DNA from: Geomonas azotofigens
GTDB taxonomy: Bacteria; Desulfobacterota; Desulfuromonadia; Geobacterales; Geobacteraceae
Assembly (NCBI RefSeq): GCF_018919395.1
Contig: NZ_JAHLME010000004.1
Coordinates: forward strand, 310,001-374,000
Direction of reading: 5' to 3'
Length of the DNA stretch: 64,000 nucleotides
A program made the translations under genes and the position numbers. This document shows, piece by piece, positions 34,581 through 42,727 of this stretch. The notes under the pieces were generated by a model. The model was not told where the DNA came from, made no database searches, and saw nothing but the letters and a program-made list of their open reading frames with translations. The stretch's first letter is position 1. Each line of letters starts with the position of its first letter.

Positions 34581-34710
34581 GACATCCTCCTTCACTCGGG
34601 TAGGGCCTGCCGGGGGACGAGCGGGGCGGCGGACGGGACCAAATTCCCAGCTGGCTTGCCGCCTTAGCCGCGCGGTTCCCCGGAGCGGGGCCGTATTAAA
34701 AAACTTTAAA

Positions 34711-34738
34711 ATAATATCCGCTAATGATTGCTTGGCAA
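34711..34738 (-). promoter_or_regulatory. Sigma-70-type promoter of the binding protein/chemoreceptor genes
   Basis: Minus strand TTGCCA, 16 bp, TATTAT; each box has one mismatch. It would start about 120 bases before the binding protein. Confidence 0.55.
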
Positions 34739-34827
34739 GCCGATCTCTTAGCCGGGATCAGTCATTGTCCCGGTGCAGTCATGGCGAGGAGCGGGAGTGG
34801 TCGGCGCGGGGCGGGAAACACATGAGG

Positions 34828-34860
34828 GAAAAAAAGAAAAGGCCTCATGTGACTGAGGCC
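34828..34860 (-). terminator. Rho-independent terminator after the receiver/TPR gene
   Basis: Minus strand GGCCTCA, 6-base loop, TGAGGCC, followed by TTTTCTTTTTTT. Confidence 0.85.
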
Positions 34861-34896
34861 CCGGACGTGGTCAGGATGGTGGAGGACGGCGGTGTG

Positions 34897-36813
34897 TCAG
34901 CCGAAGATGCGTTTGAAGAGTCCCTTCTTCTCCGCTTCCCGGCGTTCCTTGATCAGGCGCATCCCCCCCATGGCGTGCGGCTGGTGCGGGTTGAGCTTGA
35001 GGGCCTTCTGGAATTCGCCCTCGGCCAGCCCGTCCCTCCCCTCGTCGAGCAGCATCCAGCCGCGGAAGGCGAAGGCGTCGGCGTTGCGCTCGGCCTGCAG
35101 GCTCTTGGAGAGAAGCATGCGGCACTTCTCAAGGGCGCCCTGGGAGCGCTGGTTGCCCGGGTTCTTGTAGATGGACCAGGCCAGGAAGGCGCTGGTCTGG
35201 GCGTCGTTGGGGTCGAGGGTGTAGGCGTCCTGCAGGGCCCGCTCGGCGTTGCCGTAATCCTCCATCTCCAGGAACACCTTGCCGGACTGGAACTGGATGC
35301 GCGCCTGCAGTTCGTCCTCGCGCTTGCCCCCAAGGCCCACGGTGTCGGCGTTGAGCATCTCGTCGTAGCGCTCCTTGGCGATGACGCTGGAGAGGGTGTT
35401 GTAGGCGTTAGCGTAGTGGGAGAGGACGTCTTGGGCCCGCCCCAGGGTGTCCCCGGAGAGCTGCATGAACTTTTCCGGCGAGTACTCCCGGGTCTTGGCG
35501 AAGTACGCCTCCTTGAGCGTGGCGAAGCTGAAGGTGCCGGGCGTCATGCCGAAGATCTCGTAGTAGTTCTTGTTCTGGATCGCCGCGTAGTCCCGCTGCA
35601 CCTCCTGCTCGAAATCGATCTCGGAGGGGGACAGCGGAGCCGCCATCCCCTTCTTGCCGACCACCAGCTCGATCGAATCCGACACCTCGTCCACCAGGTC
35701 GTCGAAGTTGACCGCGTCGGCCCGCCGCTCGGCGACCTCCTCGATGGGGCGGTTGAAAAGGAGTTTCTGCGGGAAATCCGGCTGCTGGTCGGCAACCGGC
35801 GCGGCGGACAGGGACAGCATCCCCATGCGCACCATGAGGTCGATGAGGGCGGCGCCCCGGGCCGGGGTGCCACAGTCGGAGAGGATCGCCTGCACCGTTT
35901 TGCCCTGGCCCAGCTGCTGCAGCAGGTCGACCTCATCCGGCCCCATGTTGAGCAGGTTCACCATCCGGAAGTAGTCGGTGGTGCGCACCGGGCAGAGGGT
36001 GCCGCGGCTGGTGAGGTAGGGGGCGAGGTCGAAACTGGCGGCTCCGGCTGCCTGGTGCAACAGGCGCGGGACGGGGATGGGGGTAAGGGGGAGCTCCATG
36101 CCGGCGAGGTCGGGGACGAACCGGGGGGACTGGTTCTGCAGCAGCGCCTCGACGAGGGAGCGGAACAGGAACGACCGGGACTGCTCCAGCAGGTCGTCGT
36201 AGCCGATCAGACCGGCTTCCACGAGTGGCAGGCGCCCCGGGCGGGCCGGCGGGAACTCCTGCAGGTCGCCGCGCTGCAGGTGGTTGGTGGCGACGAGGAA
36301 CGGTACGAAGCCGGGCGAGGAGAAGCTGGCGGGTTCCCCGCCGACCACGAAGGTCCTGGTCCCGCCGCGCAGCTCCAGCGTGCCGCTTCTGCCGTCGCGG
36401 TACAGCTCCAGGAGGAGCCGGGAGATGTCCTTGCGGGCCGGGCCCTGTTCCAGGGCGCTCTGGACCGCCTTCAGGAACTCCTCCTTGCCGAAGGGCTTCT
36501 CGAGGTAGGCCATGACCCCCAGCTTGGCGGCGGCGCGGGCGTACGCTTCGCCCCGGAACACGCCGGTCATGATCACCACCGGGAGTTCCTTCAGCGCGGC
36601 GCTGCGGCGCACCCGCTGCAGCAGGTCCACCCCGTTCATGCCGGGCAGTTTCAGGTCGAGCACCAGGAGATCGAAGCGCTGCGCCTGCAACAGCGCCAGC
36701 GCGGCCTCCCCGCTGCCGGCGCTCTTCACCTGGTGCCCACGCGCTTCCAGTACCGTGCGCAGCATCACGGCGAGCCGCTCGTTGTCCTCAACCAGCAGGA
36801 TGCTGCCTGTCAT
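34897..36813 (-). CDS. Receiver / DUF4388-like / degenerate J-domain / TPR protein
   Basis: 638 aa, cytoplasmic. Residues 1-120 are a canonical receiver (LVEDNE, LVLDLKLPGMNG, YLEKPF). About 125-370 resembles DUF4388/PATAN domains found in delta-proteobacterial signalling proteins (GTLELRGG..., LLHQAAGAASFDL). About 425-490 looks like a DnaJ J-domain (NYYEIFGMTPGTFSFATLKE) but the HPD that contacts Hsp70 is replaced by YSPEK. The end (500-630) is TPR repeats. ATG at 36813 directly abuts the mltG stop, so the two genes are cotranscribed (this gene second from the left end). Role unknown. Confidence 0.85.
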   Translation of the reverse strand: MTGSILLVEDNERLAVMLRTVLEARGHQVKSAGSGEAALALLQAQRFDLLVLDLKLPGMNGVDLLQRVRRSAALKELPVVIMTGVFRGEAYARAAAKLGVMAYLEKPFGKEEFLKAVQSALEQGPARKDISRLLLELYRDGRSGTLELRGGTRTFVVGGEPASFSSPGFVPFLVATNHLQRGDLQEFPPARPGRLPLVEAGLIGYDDLLEQSRSFLFRSLVEALLQNQSPRFVPDLAGMELPLTPIPVPRLLHQAAGAASFDLAPYLTSRGTLCPVRTTDYFRMVNLLNMGPDEVDLLQQLGQGKTVQAILSDCGTPARGAALIDLMVRMGMLSLSAAPVADQQPDFPQKLLFNRPIEEVAERRADAVNFDDLVDEVSDSIELVVGKKGMAAPLSPSEIDFEQEVQRDYAAIQNKNYYEIFGMTPGTFSFATLKEAYFAKTREYSPEKFMQLSGDTLGRAQDVLSHYANAYNTLSSVIAKERYDEMLNADTVGLGGKREDELQARIQFQSGKVFLEMEDYGNAERALQDAYTLDPNDAQTSAFLAWSIYKNPGNQRSQGALEKCRMLLSKSLQAERNADAFAFRGWMLLDEGRDGLAEGEFQKALKLNPHQPHAMGGMRLIKERREAEKKGLFKRIFG

Positions 36814-37860
36814 CTAGCTTCCCCCTTGCGACGTCGTCGCGGGTGTCTTCAGATACTTGCGCACCGCCTCGTTGTGAGCCGCGAGATCCTTGGAGAACTG
36901 GTGGCTGCCGTCACCGCGCCCCACGAAGTAGAGGTAGGGGACGGCGGCGGGATTGAGCACCGCCTCGATGGCGTCCTTGCCGGGGTTGCCGATCGGCCCC
37001 GGCGGCAGTGCCGGAATCAGGTAGGTGTTGTACGGGGTGGGCTTCAGGATGTCCTCCCGCCGCACCTTGCCGGCGAAGGCGCGCACCCCGTACAGCGCGG
37101 TGGGGTCGCTCTGCAGCCGCATGCCGAGCCTCAGGCGATTCTGGAACACGGCGGCGATGAGGGGCTTCTCCGCGGGGAGCACCGCCTCCTTCTCGACCAT
37201 CGAGGCGAGGGTGAGGAGCGTACGCACCGGGACCCCCTTGGCCTTGGCCCGGCTGTCCACCGACTCCTTCAGGTACGCCTGCTGGCGCAGCACCATCTCG
37301 CGCACCACCTCGCGCTCCGTCTTGCCCGGCAGGATGTTATAACTCCCGGGGAAGAGGTATCCCTCGGCGCTGGCGGCGTCGATGCCCAGCTCCCTGAGCA
37401 GCGCCTGGTCCCGGCACGCGGCCAGGAAATTCTCCTTCGGGTAAATGGCGCGTTTCTCAAGCATCTCCGCCACCTGGTAGCTCGAGTACCCCTCCGGCAG
37501 CGCGAACATGCGCTGGTAGACATCGCCGTTGATCATCTTGGCGAGGATCTGGCTCGGGCGCATGCCGTCGTCGAACTGGTAGTAACCGGCCTTCAGCCGC
37601 GCGTCGCCCCCCTTGAGGCGCGCGTAGAGGGTGAAGAGGCGGGCGCTGGAGAGGATGTGACGCGCCTCGAGGTCCGTCGCCAGCGCTTTGAGCGGGCGAC
37701 CCTTGCCTAGTTCGACGATCTCCACGCGCTTGCCGTCGCCGGGGGGAGACAGCAGGAAGCGGGAAAAGCGGGTGATGGGTACCAGGGTGACTATCAGCAG
37801 CAGCGCGAGGAAGAGTTTGCGCTGTCGCCGGAAGATATCTTTGAGGCTGGAAGCTACGAT
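36814..37860 (-). CDS. mltG: Endolytic murein transglycosylase MltG, probable non-standard start
   Basis: YceG-family lytic transglycosylase that cuts nascent peptidoglycan strands. The core has GYLFPGSY, ASMVEKEA (catalytic Glu) and LQSDPTALYG ... TPYNTY with PPGPIGNPG. From the first standard start (GTG at 37725) the protein would be 303 aa and lack the membrane anchor. The same frame continues upstream with RRQRKLFLALLLIVTLVPIT, a normal MltG anchor, until a stop at 37870. No ATG, GTG or TTG lies in that stretch; an ATC at 37858-37860, seven bases after AGGA, is the best start and gives 348 aa, the family's usual length. If the annotation is restricted to standard starts, use 37725. Confidence 0.85.
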   Translation of the reverse strand: MVASSLKDIFRRQRKLFLALLLIVTLVPITRFSRFLLSPPGDGKRVEIVELGKGRPLKALATDLEARHILSSARLFTLYARLKGGDARLKAGYYQFDDGMRPSQILAKMINGDVYQRMFALPEGYSSYQVAEMLEKRAIYPKENFLAACRDQALLRELGIDAASAEGYLFPGSYNILPGKTEREVVREMVLRQQAYLKESVDSRAKAKGVPVRTLLTLASMVEKEAVLPAEKPLIAAVFQNRLRLGMRLQSDPTALYGVRAFAGKVRREDILKPTPYNTYLIPALPPGPIGNPGKDAIEAVLNPAAVPYLYFVGRGDGSHQFSKDLAAHNEAVRKYLKTPATTSQGGS

Positions 37861-37998
37861 GGCACTATCCTATGGGAAACGGTGCTTTTGCTAACTCTGC
37901 ACTAGGTTTAGGTGAAATCGGCAACTGTGTCAAGGCCAAATGCCAGAGCGGGCGGAGGTAGTGAAACCGGTTGGCTTAGTTTAATAATATTTTTTTTA

Positions 37999-38027
37999 AA
38001 GACAGTGGGGCAATTCCAATGTATCAT
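37999..38027 (+). promoter_or_regulatory. Possible sigma-70 promoter for the GH13-type gene
   Basis: AAGACA (37999-38004), 17 bp, TATCAT (38022-38027), in an AT-rich spacer about 60 bp before the start codon. Confidence 0.45.
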
Positions 38028-38089
38028 ATTTAGCCGTGCCGCTCGGCCCGGAGCGGTCCACCACTACAGTTGGGCAGACGAGGTGCTTG

Positions 38090-41000
38090 ATGAAGCAGAG
38101 GTTTATTAACTCCGACTACTTCCCGTTTCAGATCCAGATTTCCGCCGCCTGCGGCGACCGGATCGCCCTGCGCGACATCCTCGAGGAGCTCGGGGACGTG
38201 CCCGGCATCATCTACGCGCGCCGGGTCGCCACCAAGCTGAACAAGCAGCTCTCGCCGCACGAGACCGCCATCATGCCGGGGCTGCTGCACCTTTATTCCA
38301 TCCTGAGCCGCGTCTACCGCTACGTGATGGGGCAGTACTGCGCCAAGCAGCAGCCCGGCGTGATCGCCGCGCTCATGGCCCAGGCCGGTTATCCCGACTT
38401 CGGCGGGGACGCCGTGGCCACGCTGCAGCGTTTCATGGAGCTGTTCCCCTCTCAGCGGATGGTGCTGGGCAACGACACGCCGCTTGCGTTCCTGGCCGGT
38501 GACGACGATGACCGGACCCGCCGCCAGGCGCTTTCGGCGGAACTGCTGCTCATGCTGTTAAACGGTGAGAACCGGGCCCTGGACCAGTTCCGCCGCCTCT
38601 TCGACGCCACGCCACTGGCCGAATCGTCCCCGTACCTCAAGGTGACCTCGGAGCTGGACCGTCGCCTGGCCCAGGCCCCCCCCTTCGAGCCGATGGGCAT
38701 TTCGCTGCCGGAGCTCTTGCGGGCGCCGATCAAGGCCTCTCCGGACTCGCTGGCCGGGCAGATCGCCTACATCAGGGCGCACTGGGCCGCCATTCTCCCC
38801 CCTGAGCTGCTCACCGAACTGGTCACCGCGCTGGACATCGTCTCCCAGGAGGGGCGCGCCTTCTTCGGCGGCCCCGGCGAGCCCAAGGTGCTCCGCTTCG
38901 GCCGGGGCGCCCGTGGCGGCGACGAATATCCCGAATACGAGCGCTTCTCTCAGGACGCGGACTGGATGGCCAACGTGGTGATGATCGCCAAGATGGTGTA
39001 CGTCTGGCTGGGACAGCTCGCCAAGACCTACCAGACCGAGGTGCGCACCCTGGACCAGATCCCGGATGCGGAGCTGGACCGCCTGGCCCGCTACGGCTTC
39101 AGCGCGCTCTGGCTGATCGGCATCTGGGAGCGCTCCCCCTCCTCTCAACAGATAAAACGCATCGCCGGCAACCAGGAGGCGATCTCCTCGGCCTACTCGC
39201 TCTACGACTACGTGATCGCCAACGACCTGGGGGGCGAATGGGCCCTGGACAACCTGCGCCAGCGCTGCGCCGCCCGCGGCATTCGCCTGGCGAGCGACAT
39301 GGTCCCCAACCACACCGGCCTCTACTCCAAGTGGACCGTGGAGCACCCGGACTGGTTCATCCAGCTCGACTACCCGCCGTACCCCGACTACCAGTTCAAC
39401 GGTCCCGACCTCTCGCCGGACGGGCGCATCGGCCTGTTCATCGAGGACGGCTACTGGGACAAGCGGGACGCGGCGGTCGTCTTCAAGCACCTGGACCGCG
39501 ACAACGGCCGGGTGCGCTACATCTACCACGGTAACGACGGCACCTCGACCCCCTGGAACGACACCGCGCAGCTGAACTACCTGATCCCGCAGGTGCGCGA
39601 GGCGGTCATCGGCACCATCCTCCACGTGGCGCGCCAGTTCCCCATCATCCGTTTCGACGCAGCCATGACGCTCGCCAAGAAGCATTACCAGCGCCTGTGG
39701 TACCCGCTGCCGGGCCACGGCTCCGGCGTCCCCTCCCGCGCCGAGTACGGCATGGACCGCGCCAGCTTCGACGAAGTCTTCCCGACCGAGTTCTGGCGCG
39801 AGGTGGTCGACCGCGTGGCTGCGGAAGCGCCCGATACCCTTCTTTTGGCGGAGGCGTTCTGGCTCATGGAAGGGTACTTCGTCAGGACCCTCGGCATGCA
39901 CCGCGTCTACAACTCCGCTTTCATGAACATGCTGAAGATGGAGGAGAACGCCAAGTACCGGCAGACGGTGAAGAACGTGCTCGAATTCGAGCCGGAGATC
40001 CTCAAGCGCTTCGTGAATTTCATGAACAACCCGGACGAGCGCACCGCCGTGGAGCAGTTCGGCAAGGAGGGGAAATACTTCGGCGCCACCGTGCTCCTGG
40101 TCACCATGCCCGGCCTCCCCATGTTCGGCCACGGGCAGATCGAGGGGTTCCACGAGAAGTACGGCATGGAGTACCGGCGCGCCTACTGGGACGAGCCGGT
40201 GGACCCGCACCTGGTCGCCCGCCACGAGAGCGACATCTTCCCGCTCATGCGCCGGCGCCACATCTTCTCGGGGAGCGAGCAGTTCACCCTGTACGACTTC
40301 TACGCGGGGCACAGCGTCAACGAGAACGTCTTCGCCTATTCCAACAGAAATGACGGCGAGCGCGGCCTCATCCTGTTCCACAATGCCTTCGCCTCCACCG
40401 CCGGCTGGATCCGCACCTCCTGCGCCGTGCTCAGGAAGAACGCCTCCGGCGGCACCACGCTCGCGCAGACCACCCTGGGGGATGCGCTGGGCTTCAAGGG
40501 TGACGGGCGCCACTACTACAGCTTCCGCGACTACGCCTCGGGCCTTTGCTACCTGAGAAATGGCCGCGACCTGTGCGACAAGGGGATCTACGTCGAGATG
40601 GGCGCCTACGAGTACCACGCCTTCCTCGACTTCCACGAGATCTACGATGACGACTACGGCACCTGGGGAACGCTCTGCCACCGGTTGAACGGCGCCGGAG
40701 TGGAGAACCTGGATGAAGAGGTCAAGAAGGTGCGCTATGGCGCCCTGCACGAGTCGTTCAGGTTGTTCCTCTCCAAGGCCGCCGTGGTGCTGCAGGAGCC
40801 GGACGTTCTCTCGCGGACCCGCGTTGAGCCGCTGGAACCGCTGCTCGCCTCCTTCTACAAGGCATTGGCGCCGCAGGCGCCGGAAAAGGCCCAGCGCGCC
40901 CTGCTCGGCGTCTTCGGCACCGAGTTGCCGCGGGCCCTGCAATCGGTCGGGGAAGGGGGCCTGCTTCCCGCCGAATGGCTTGTTTTCACCGCGTTCTTCG

Positions 41001-41491
41001 CGCTGCACAAGGCGGGCGGGCTGAAGGAGAGCGAGAGCGCGCAGCTCTTCGAGGAGTTGGGGCTGGTGCACCCGCTGGTGCAGGTCCTCCAGGGCCTTCC
41101 GCCGGCGGACCCGGAACAGGTCGTCGATCTCCCCCCGCGCGCTTTCGGGAAGCTGCTCGGGCTACTGCTACGGCACGAGGCTTTCCTGACCGATTGCCGC
41201 GCCATCGGGGCGACCCGCTGCTCGGCCGCCCTCTTCTCCGATCCGGCGGCGGCCAAGTTCCTGCTCCTGCACGAAAGCGACGGCGCGCAGTGGTTCAACA
41301 AGGAACGCTTCGAGCTGCTGGTGGACTGGCTGGCGCAGGTGGAGCCGTACGGGGCGCCTAGCACCGAAGTCAAGGCCGCCAAGGGACGGGAGCTCTCCGC
41401 TGAGGCCGTGGCCAGGCTGATGAAGGAGAGCGCCGCGGCCGCCGGTTACCGGCTCGACCAGCTAATGAATGTTTTGCAGACCGGCTTCTGA
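38090..41491 (+). CDS. Very large GH13 (alpha-amylase-type) protein
   Basis: 1133 aa, no signal peptide. Residues 1-330 are an N-terminal extension of unknown fold. The barrel runs from about 335: DMVPNHTG (region I, near 403), IIRFDAAM (region II with the nucleophile Asp, near 521), LLAEAFW (region III with the acid Glu, near 584) and FMNNPDE (region IV Asp, near 645). So all three catalytic carboxylates are present. About 350 further residues follow, mostly helical. Probably acts on intracellular glucans; substrate unknown. The ATG at 38090 follows GAGG. Monocistronic or leading scpB (gap 89 bp). Confidence 0.87.
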   Translation: MKQRFINSDYFPFQIQISAACGDRIALRDILEELGDVPGIIYARRVATKLNKQLSPHETAIMPGLLHLYSILSRVYRYVMGQYCAKQQPGVIAALMAQAGYPDFGGDAVATLQRFMELFPSQRMVLGNDTPLAFLAGDDDDRTRRQALSAELLLMLLNGENRALDQFRRLFDATPLAESSPYLKVTSELDRRLAQAPPFEPMGISLPELLRAPIKASPDSLAGQIAYIRAHWAAILPPELLTELVTALDIVSQEGRAFFGGPGEPKVLRFGRGARGGDEYPEYERFSQDADWMANVVMIAKMVYVWLGQLAKTYQTEVRTLDQIPDAELDRLARYGFSALWLIGIWERSPSSQQIKRIAGNQEAISSAYSLYDYVIANDLGGEWALDNLRQRCAARGIRLASDMVPNHTGLYSKWTVEHPDWFIQLDYPPYPDYQFNGPDLSPDGRIGLFIEDGYWDKRDAAVVFKHLDRDNGRVRYIYHGNDGTSTPWNDTAQLNYLIPQVREAVIGTILHVARQFPIIRFDAAMTLAKKHYQRLWYPLPGHGSGVPSRAEYGMDRASFDEVFPTEFWREVVDRVAAEAPDTLLLAEAFWLMEGYFVRTLGMHRVYNSAFMNMLKMEENAKYRQTVKNVLEFEPEILKRFVNFMNNPDERTAVEQFGKEGKYFGATVLLVTMPGLPMFGHGQIEGFHEKYGMEYRRAYWDEPVDPHLVARHESDIFPLMRRRHIFSGSEQFTLYDFYAGHSVNENVFAYSNRNDGERGLILFHNAFASTAGWIRTSCAVLRKNASGGTTLAQTTLGDALGFKGDGRHYYSFRDYASGLCYLRNGRDLCDKGIYVEMGAYEYHAFLDFHEIYDDDYGTWGTLCHRLNGAGVENLDEEVKKVRYGALHESFRLFLSKAAVVLQEPDVLSRTRVEPLEPLLASFYKALAPQAPEKAQRALLGVFGTELPRALQSVGEGGLLPAEWLVFTAFFALHKAGGLKESESAQLFEELGLVHPLVQVLQGLPPADPEQVVDLPPRAFGKLLGLLLRHEAFLTDCRAIGATRCSAALFSDPAAAKFLLLHESDGAQWFNKERFELLVDWLAQVEPYGAPSTEVKAAKGRELSAEAVARLMKESAAAAGYRLDQLMNVLQTGF

Positions 41492-41580
41492 TTTTTCCGA
41501 GTTACCTGTTAGAATCAGAGCTGGCGCTTGATCATCCGGAGCGCCCGTATCTATCGAATCATGAAAGAGAGGGGGAAGCA

Positions 41581-42360
41581 ATGGCGGTCATCAATACGGC
41601 ACTGCAGGACAACGTAGGGACCATCACCTTCAACGACCCCGAGCACCGCAACATGCTGAGCGGCGCCCTCATCGACGAGATGCTGCAGTCGATCGGCGCT
41701 CTGCAGAAGGGGAGGATGAGGGTTTTGGTGATCAGGGCCCCCAAGGGGTCCAAGGTGTGGTCGGCCGGGCACGACGTGCACGAGCTGCCGCTGCCGGGAC
41801 GCGATCCCCTTTCCTACCACGACCCGCTGGTCACCGTGCTCCGTTCCATCCAGAGCCTCCCCATTCCGGTCATCGCCATGATCGAGGGGAGCGTCTGGGG
41901 GGGCGCCTGCGACCTCGCCCTTTCCTGCGACATCCTGATCGGCTGCCCGACCTCCTCGTTCTGCATGACCCCGGCGAAGATCGGCGTCCCTTACAACGTC
42001 TCGGGGATCCTGCATTTCATGAACATCATGGGGGTGAACTTCGCCAAGGAGATGTTCTTCACGGCGGAGCCCCTCTCGGCCGAGCAGGCGAGCAAGGCGG
42101 GGCTTTTGAACCACCTGGTCGAGGCGGAGGAGCTGGAAGAGTTCACCTACAACATGGCCCACAAGATCACCAGGAACAGCCCGCTTTCCATCGGCGTCAT
42201 CAAGGAGCAGATCCGGCTTCTGGCCAGCGCCCATCCCCTTTCGCCGCTCACCTTCGAGCGGGTGCAGGGGCTCAGGCGCACCGTCTACGACAGCAAGGAC
42301 TACGCGGAGGGGATCAAGGCCTTCCTGGAAAAGCGCCCGCCCGTCTTCACCGGCGACTAG
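41581..42360 (+). CDS. scpB: Methylmalonyl-CoA decarboxylase (crotonase family, ScpB-like)
   Basis: 259-aa crotonase-fold enzyme. E. coli ScpB (YgfG) converts methylmalonyl-CoA to propionyl-CoA, and this protein shares its typical stretches: APKGSKVWSAGHDVHELP, GRDPLSYHDPL, IEGSVWGGACDLALSCD (oxyanion-hole Gly), GVPYNVSGI, LNHLVEAEELEEFT and YDSKDYAEGIKAFLEKR. The match is over the whole length. ATG follows AGAGGGG. Belongs to the succinate-propionate route. Confidence 0.9.
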   Translation: MAVINTALQDNVGTITFNDPEHRNMLSGALIDEMLQSIGALQKGRMRVLVIRAPKGSKVWSAGHDVHELPLPGRDPLSYHDPLVTVLRSIQSLPIPVIAMIEGSVWGGACDLALSCDILIGCPTSSFCMTPAKIGVPYNVSGILHFMNIMGVNFAKEMFFTAEPLSAEQASKAGLLNHLVEAEELEEFTYNMAHKITRNSPLSIGVIKEQIRLLASAHPLSPLTFERVQGLRRTVYDSKDYAEGIKAFLEKRPPVFTGD

Positions 42361-42399
42361 CCCGCCTCACTCCGGCCAGCCTGCTGTCACTCCCTCCAG

Positions 42400-42522
42400 C
42401 GAGGTTTCCCTCCCTCTCCCGGAGGGAGAGGGCAGGGGTAAGGGCGCTGCACCGGGCGAATCCTTCGTGGCGCGCCCCTCACCCGGCCTTCGGCCACCCT
42501 CTCCCGGAGGGCGAGGGGACGT
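42400..42522. repeat. REP-like GC-rich interspersed repeat
   Basis: Two copies of CTCTCCCGGAGGG in mirror contexts, with GGTAAGG / TCACCCGGCCTTCGGCC between, a pattern common between genes in high-GC proteobacteria. No coding frame. Its spread can only be tested on the whole genome. Confidence 0.5.
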
Positions 42523-42527
42523 ACCTG

Positions 42528-42564
42528 CAAAAACGCCCGACCGGCTGCAGCCGGTCGGGCGTTT
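42528..42564 (-). terminator. Strong hairpin terminator downstream of the rubredoxin/M16 genes
   Basis: 15-bp stem AAACGCCCGACCGGC / GCCGGTCGGGCGTTT with loop TGCA; five T follow on the minus strand, only three on the plus. It may end both scpB and the converging minus operon. Confidence 0.85.
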
Positions 42565-42573
42565 GGGTTGATG

Positions 42574-42600
42574 CTGTAGGGGCGAATAATCGTTCGCCCG
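42574..42600 (+). repeat. Short palindromic interspersed repeat, copy 1
   Basis: Begins CTGTAGGGGCGAATAAT and continues CGTTCGCCC; the GGGCGAA / TTCGCCC arms pair. Copies 2 and 3 are at 50755 and 50833. Confidence 0.65.
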
Positions 42601-42607
42601 CCTCTGG

Positions 42608-42718
42608 CTATTCCTCAGCCTTCTCGAAGTTCCCCTTCTCCTGGCACTGCGGGCACTTCTGCGGCTTGCAGCGTCCTTCCTTGGTGAATCCACAGCTCTT
42701 GCATTTCCATGTCGCCAT
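42608..42718 (-). CDS. 36-aa RCKP-type rubredoxin-like protein
   Basis: A tiny but convincing gene: ATG at 42718 follows AGGAGGAA at good distance. The protein has two CxxC pairs, CKSC and CPQC, with RCKPQKCPQC between, which is the RCKP-type rubredoxin-like knuckle. It would bind one iron or zinc. It lies nine bp downstream of an M16 peptidase gene and may be cotranscribed. Confidence 0.82.
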   Translation of the reverse strand: MATWKCKSCGFTKEGRCKPQKCPQCQEKGNFEKAEE

Positions 42719-42727
42719 AACTTCCTC

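Noticed and set aside
34459-37710. A 1083-codon open frame on the plus strand
   Set aside because: It runs antisense through the receiver/TPR gene and mltG, both well supported; composition is typical of an antisense shadow.
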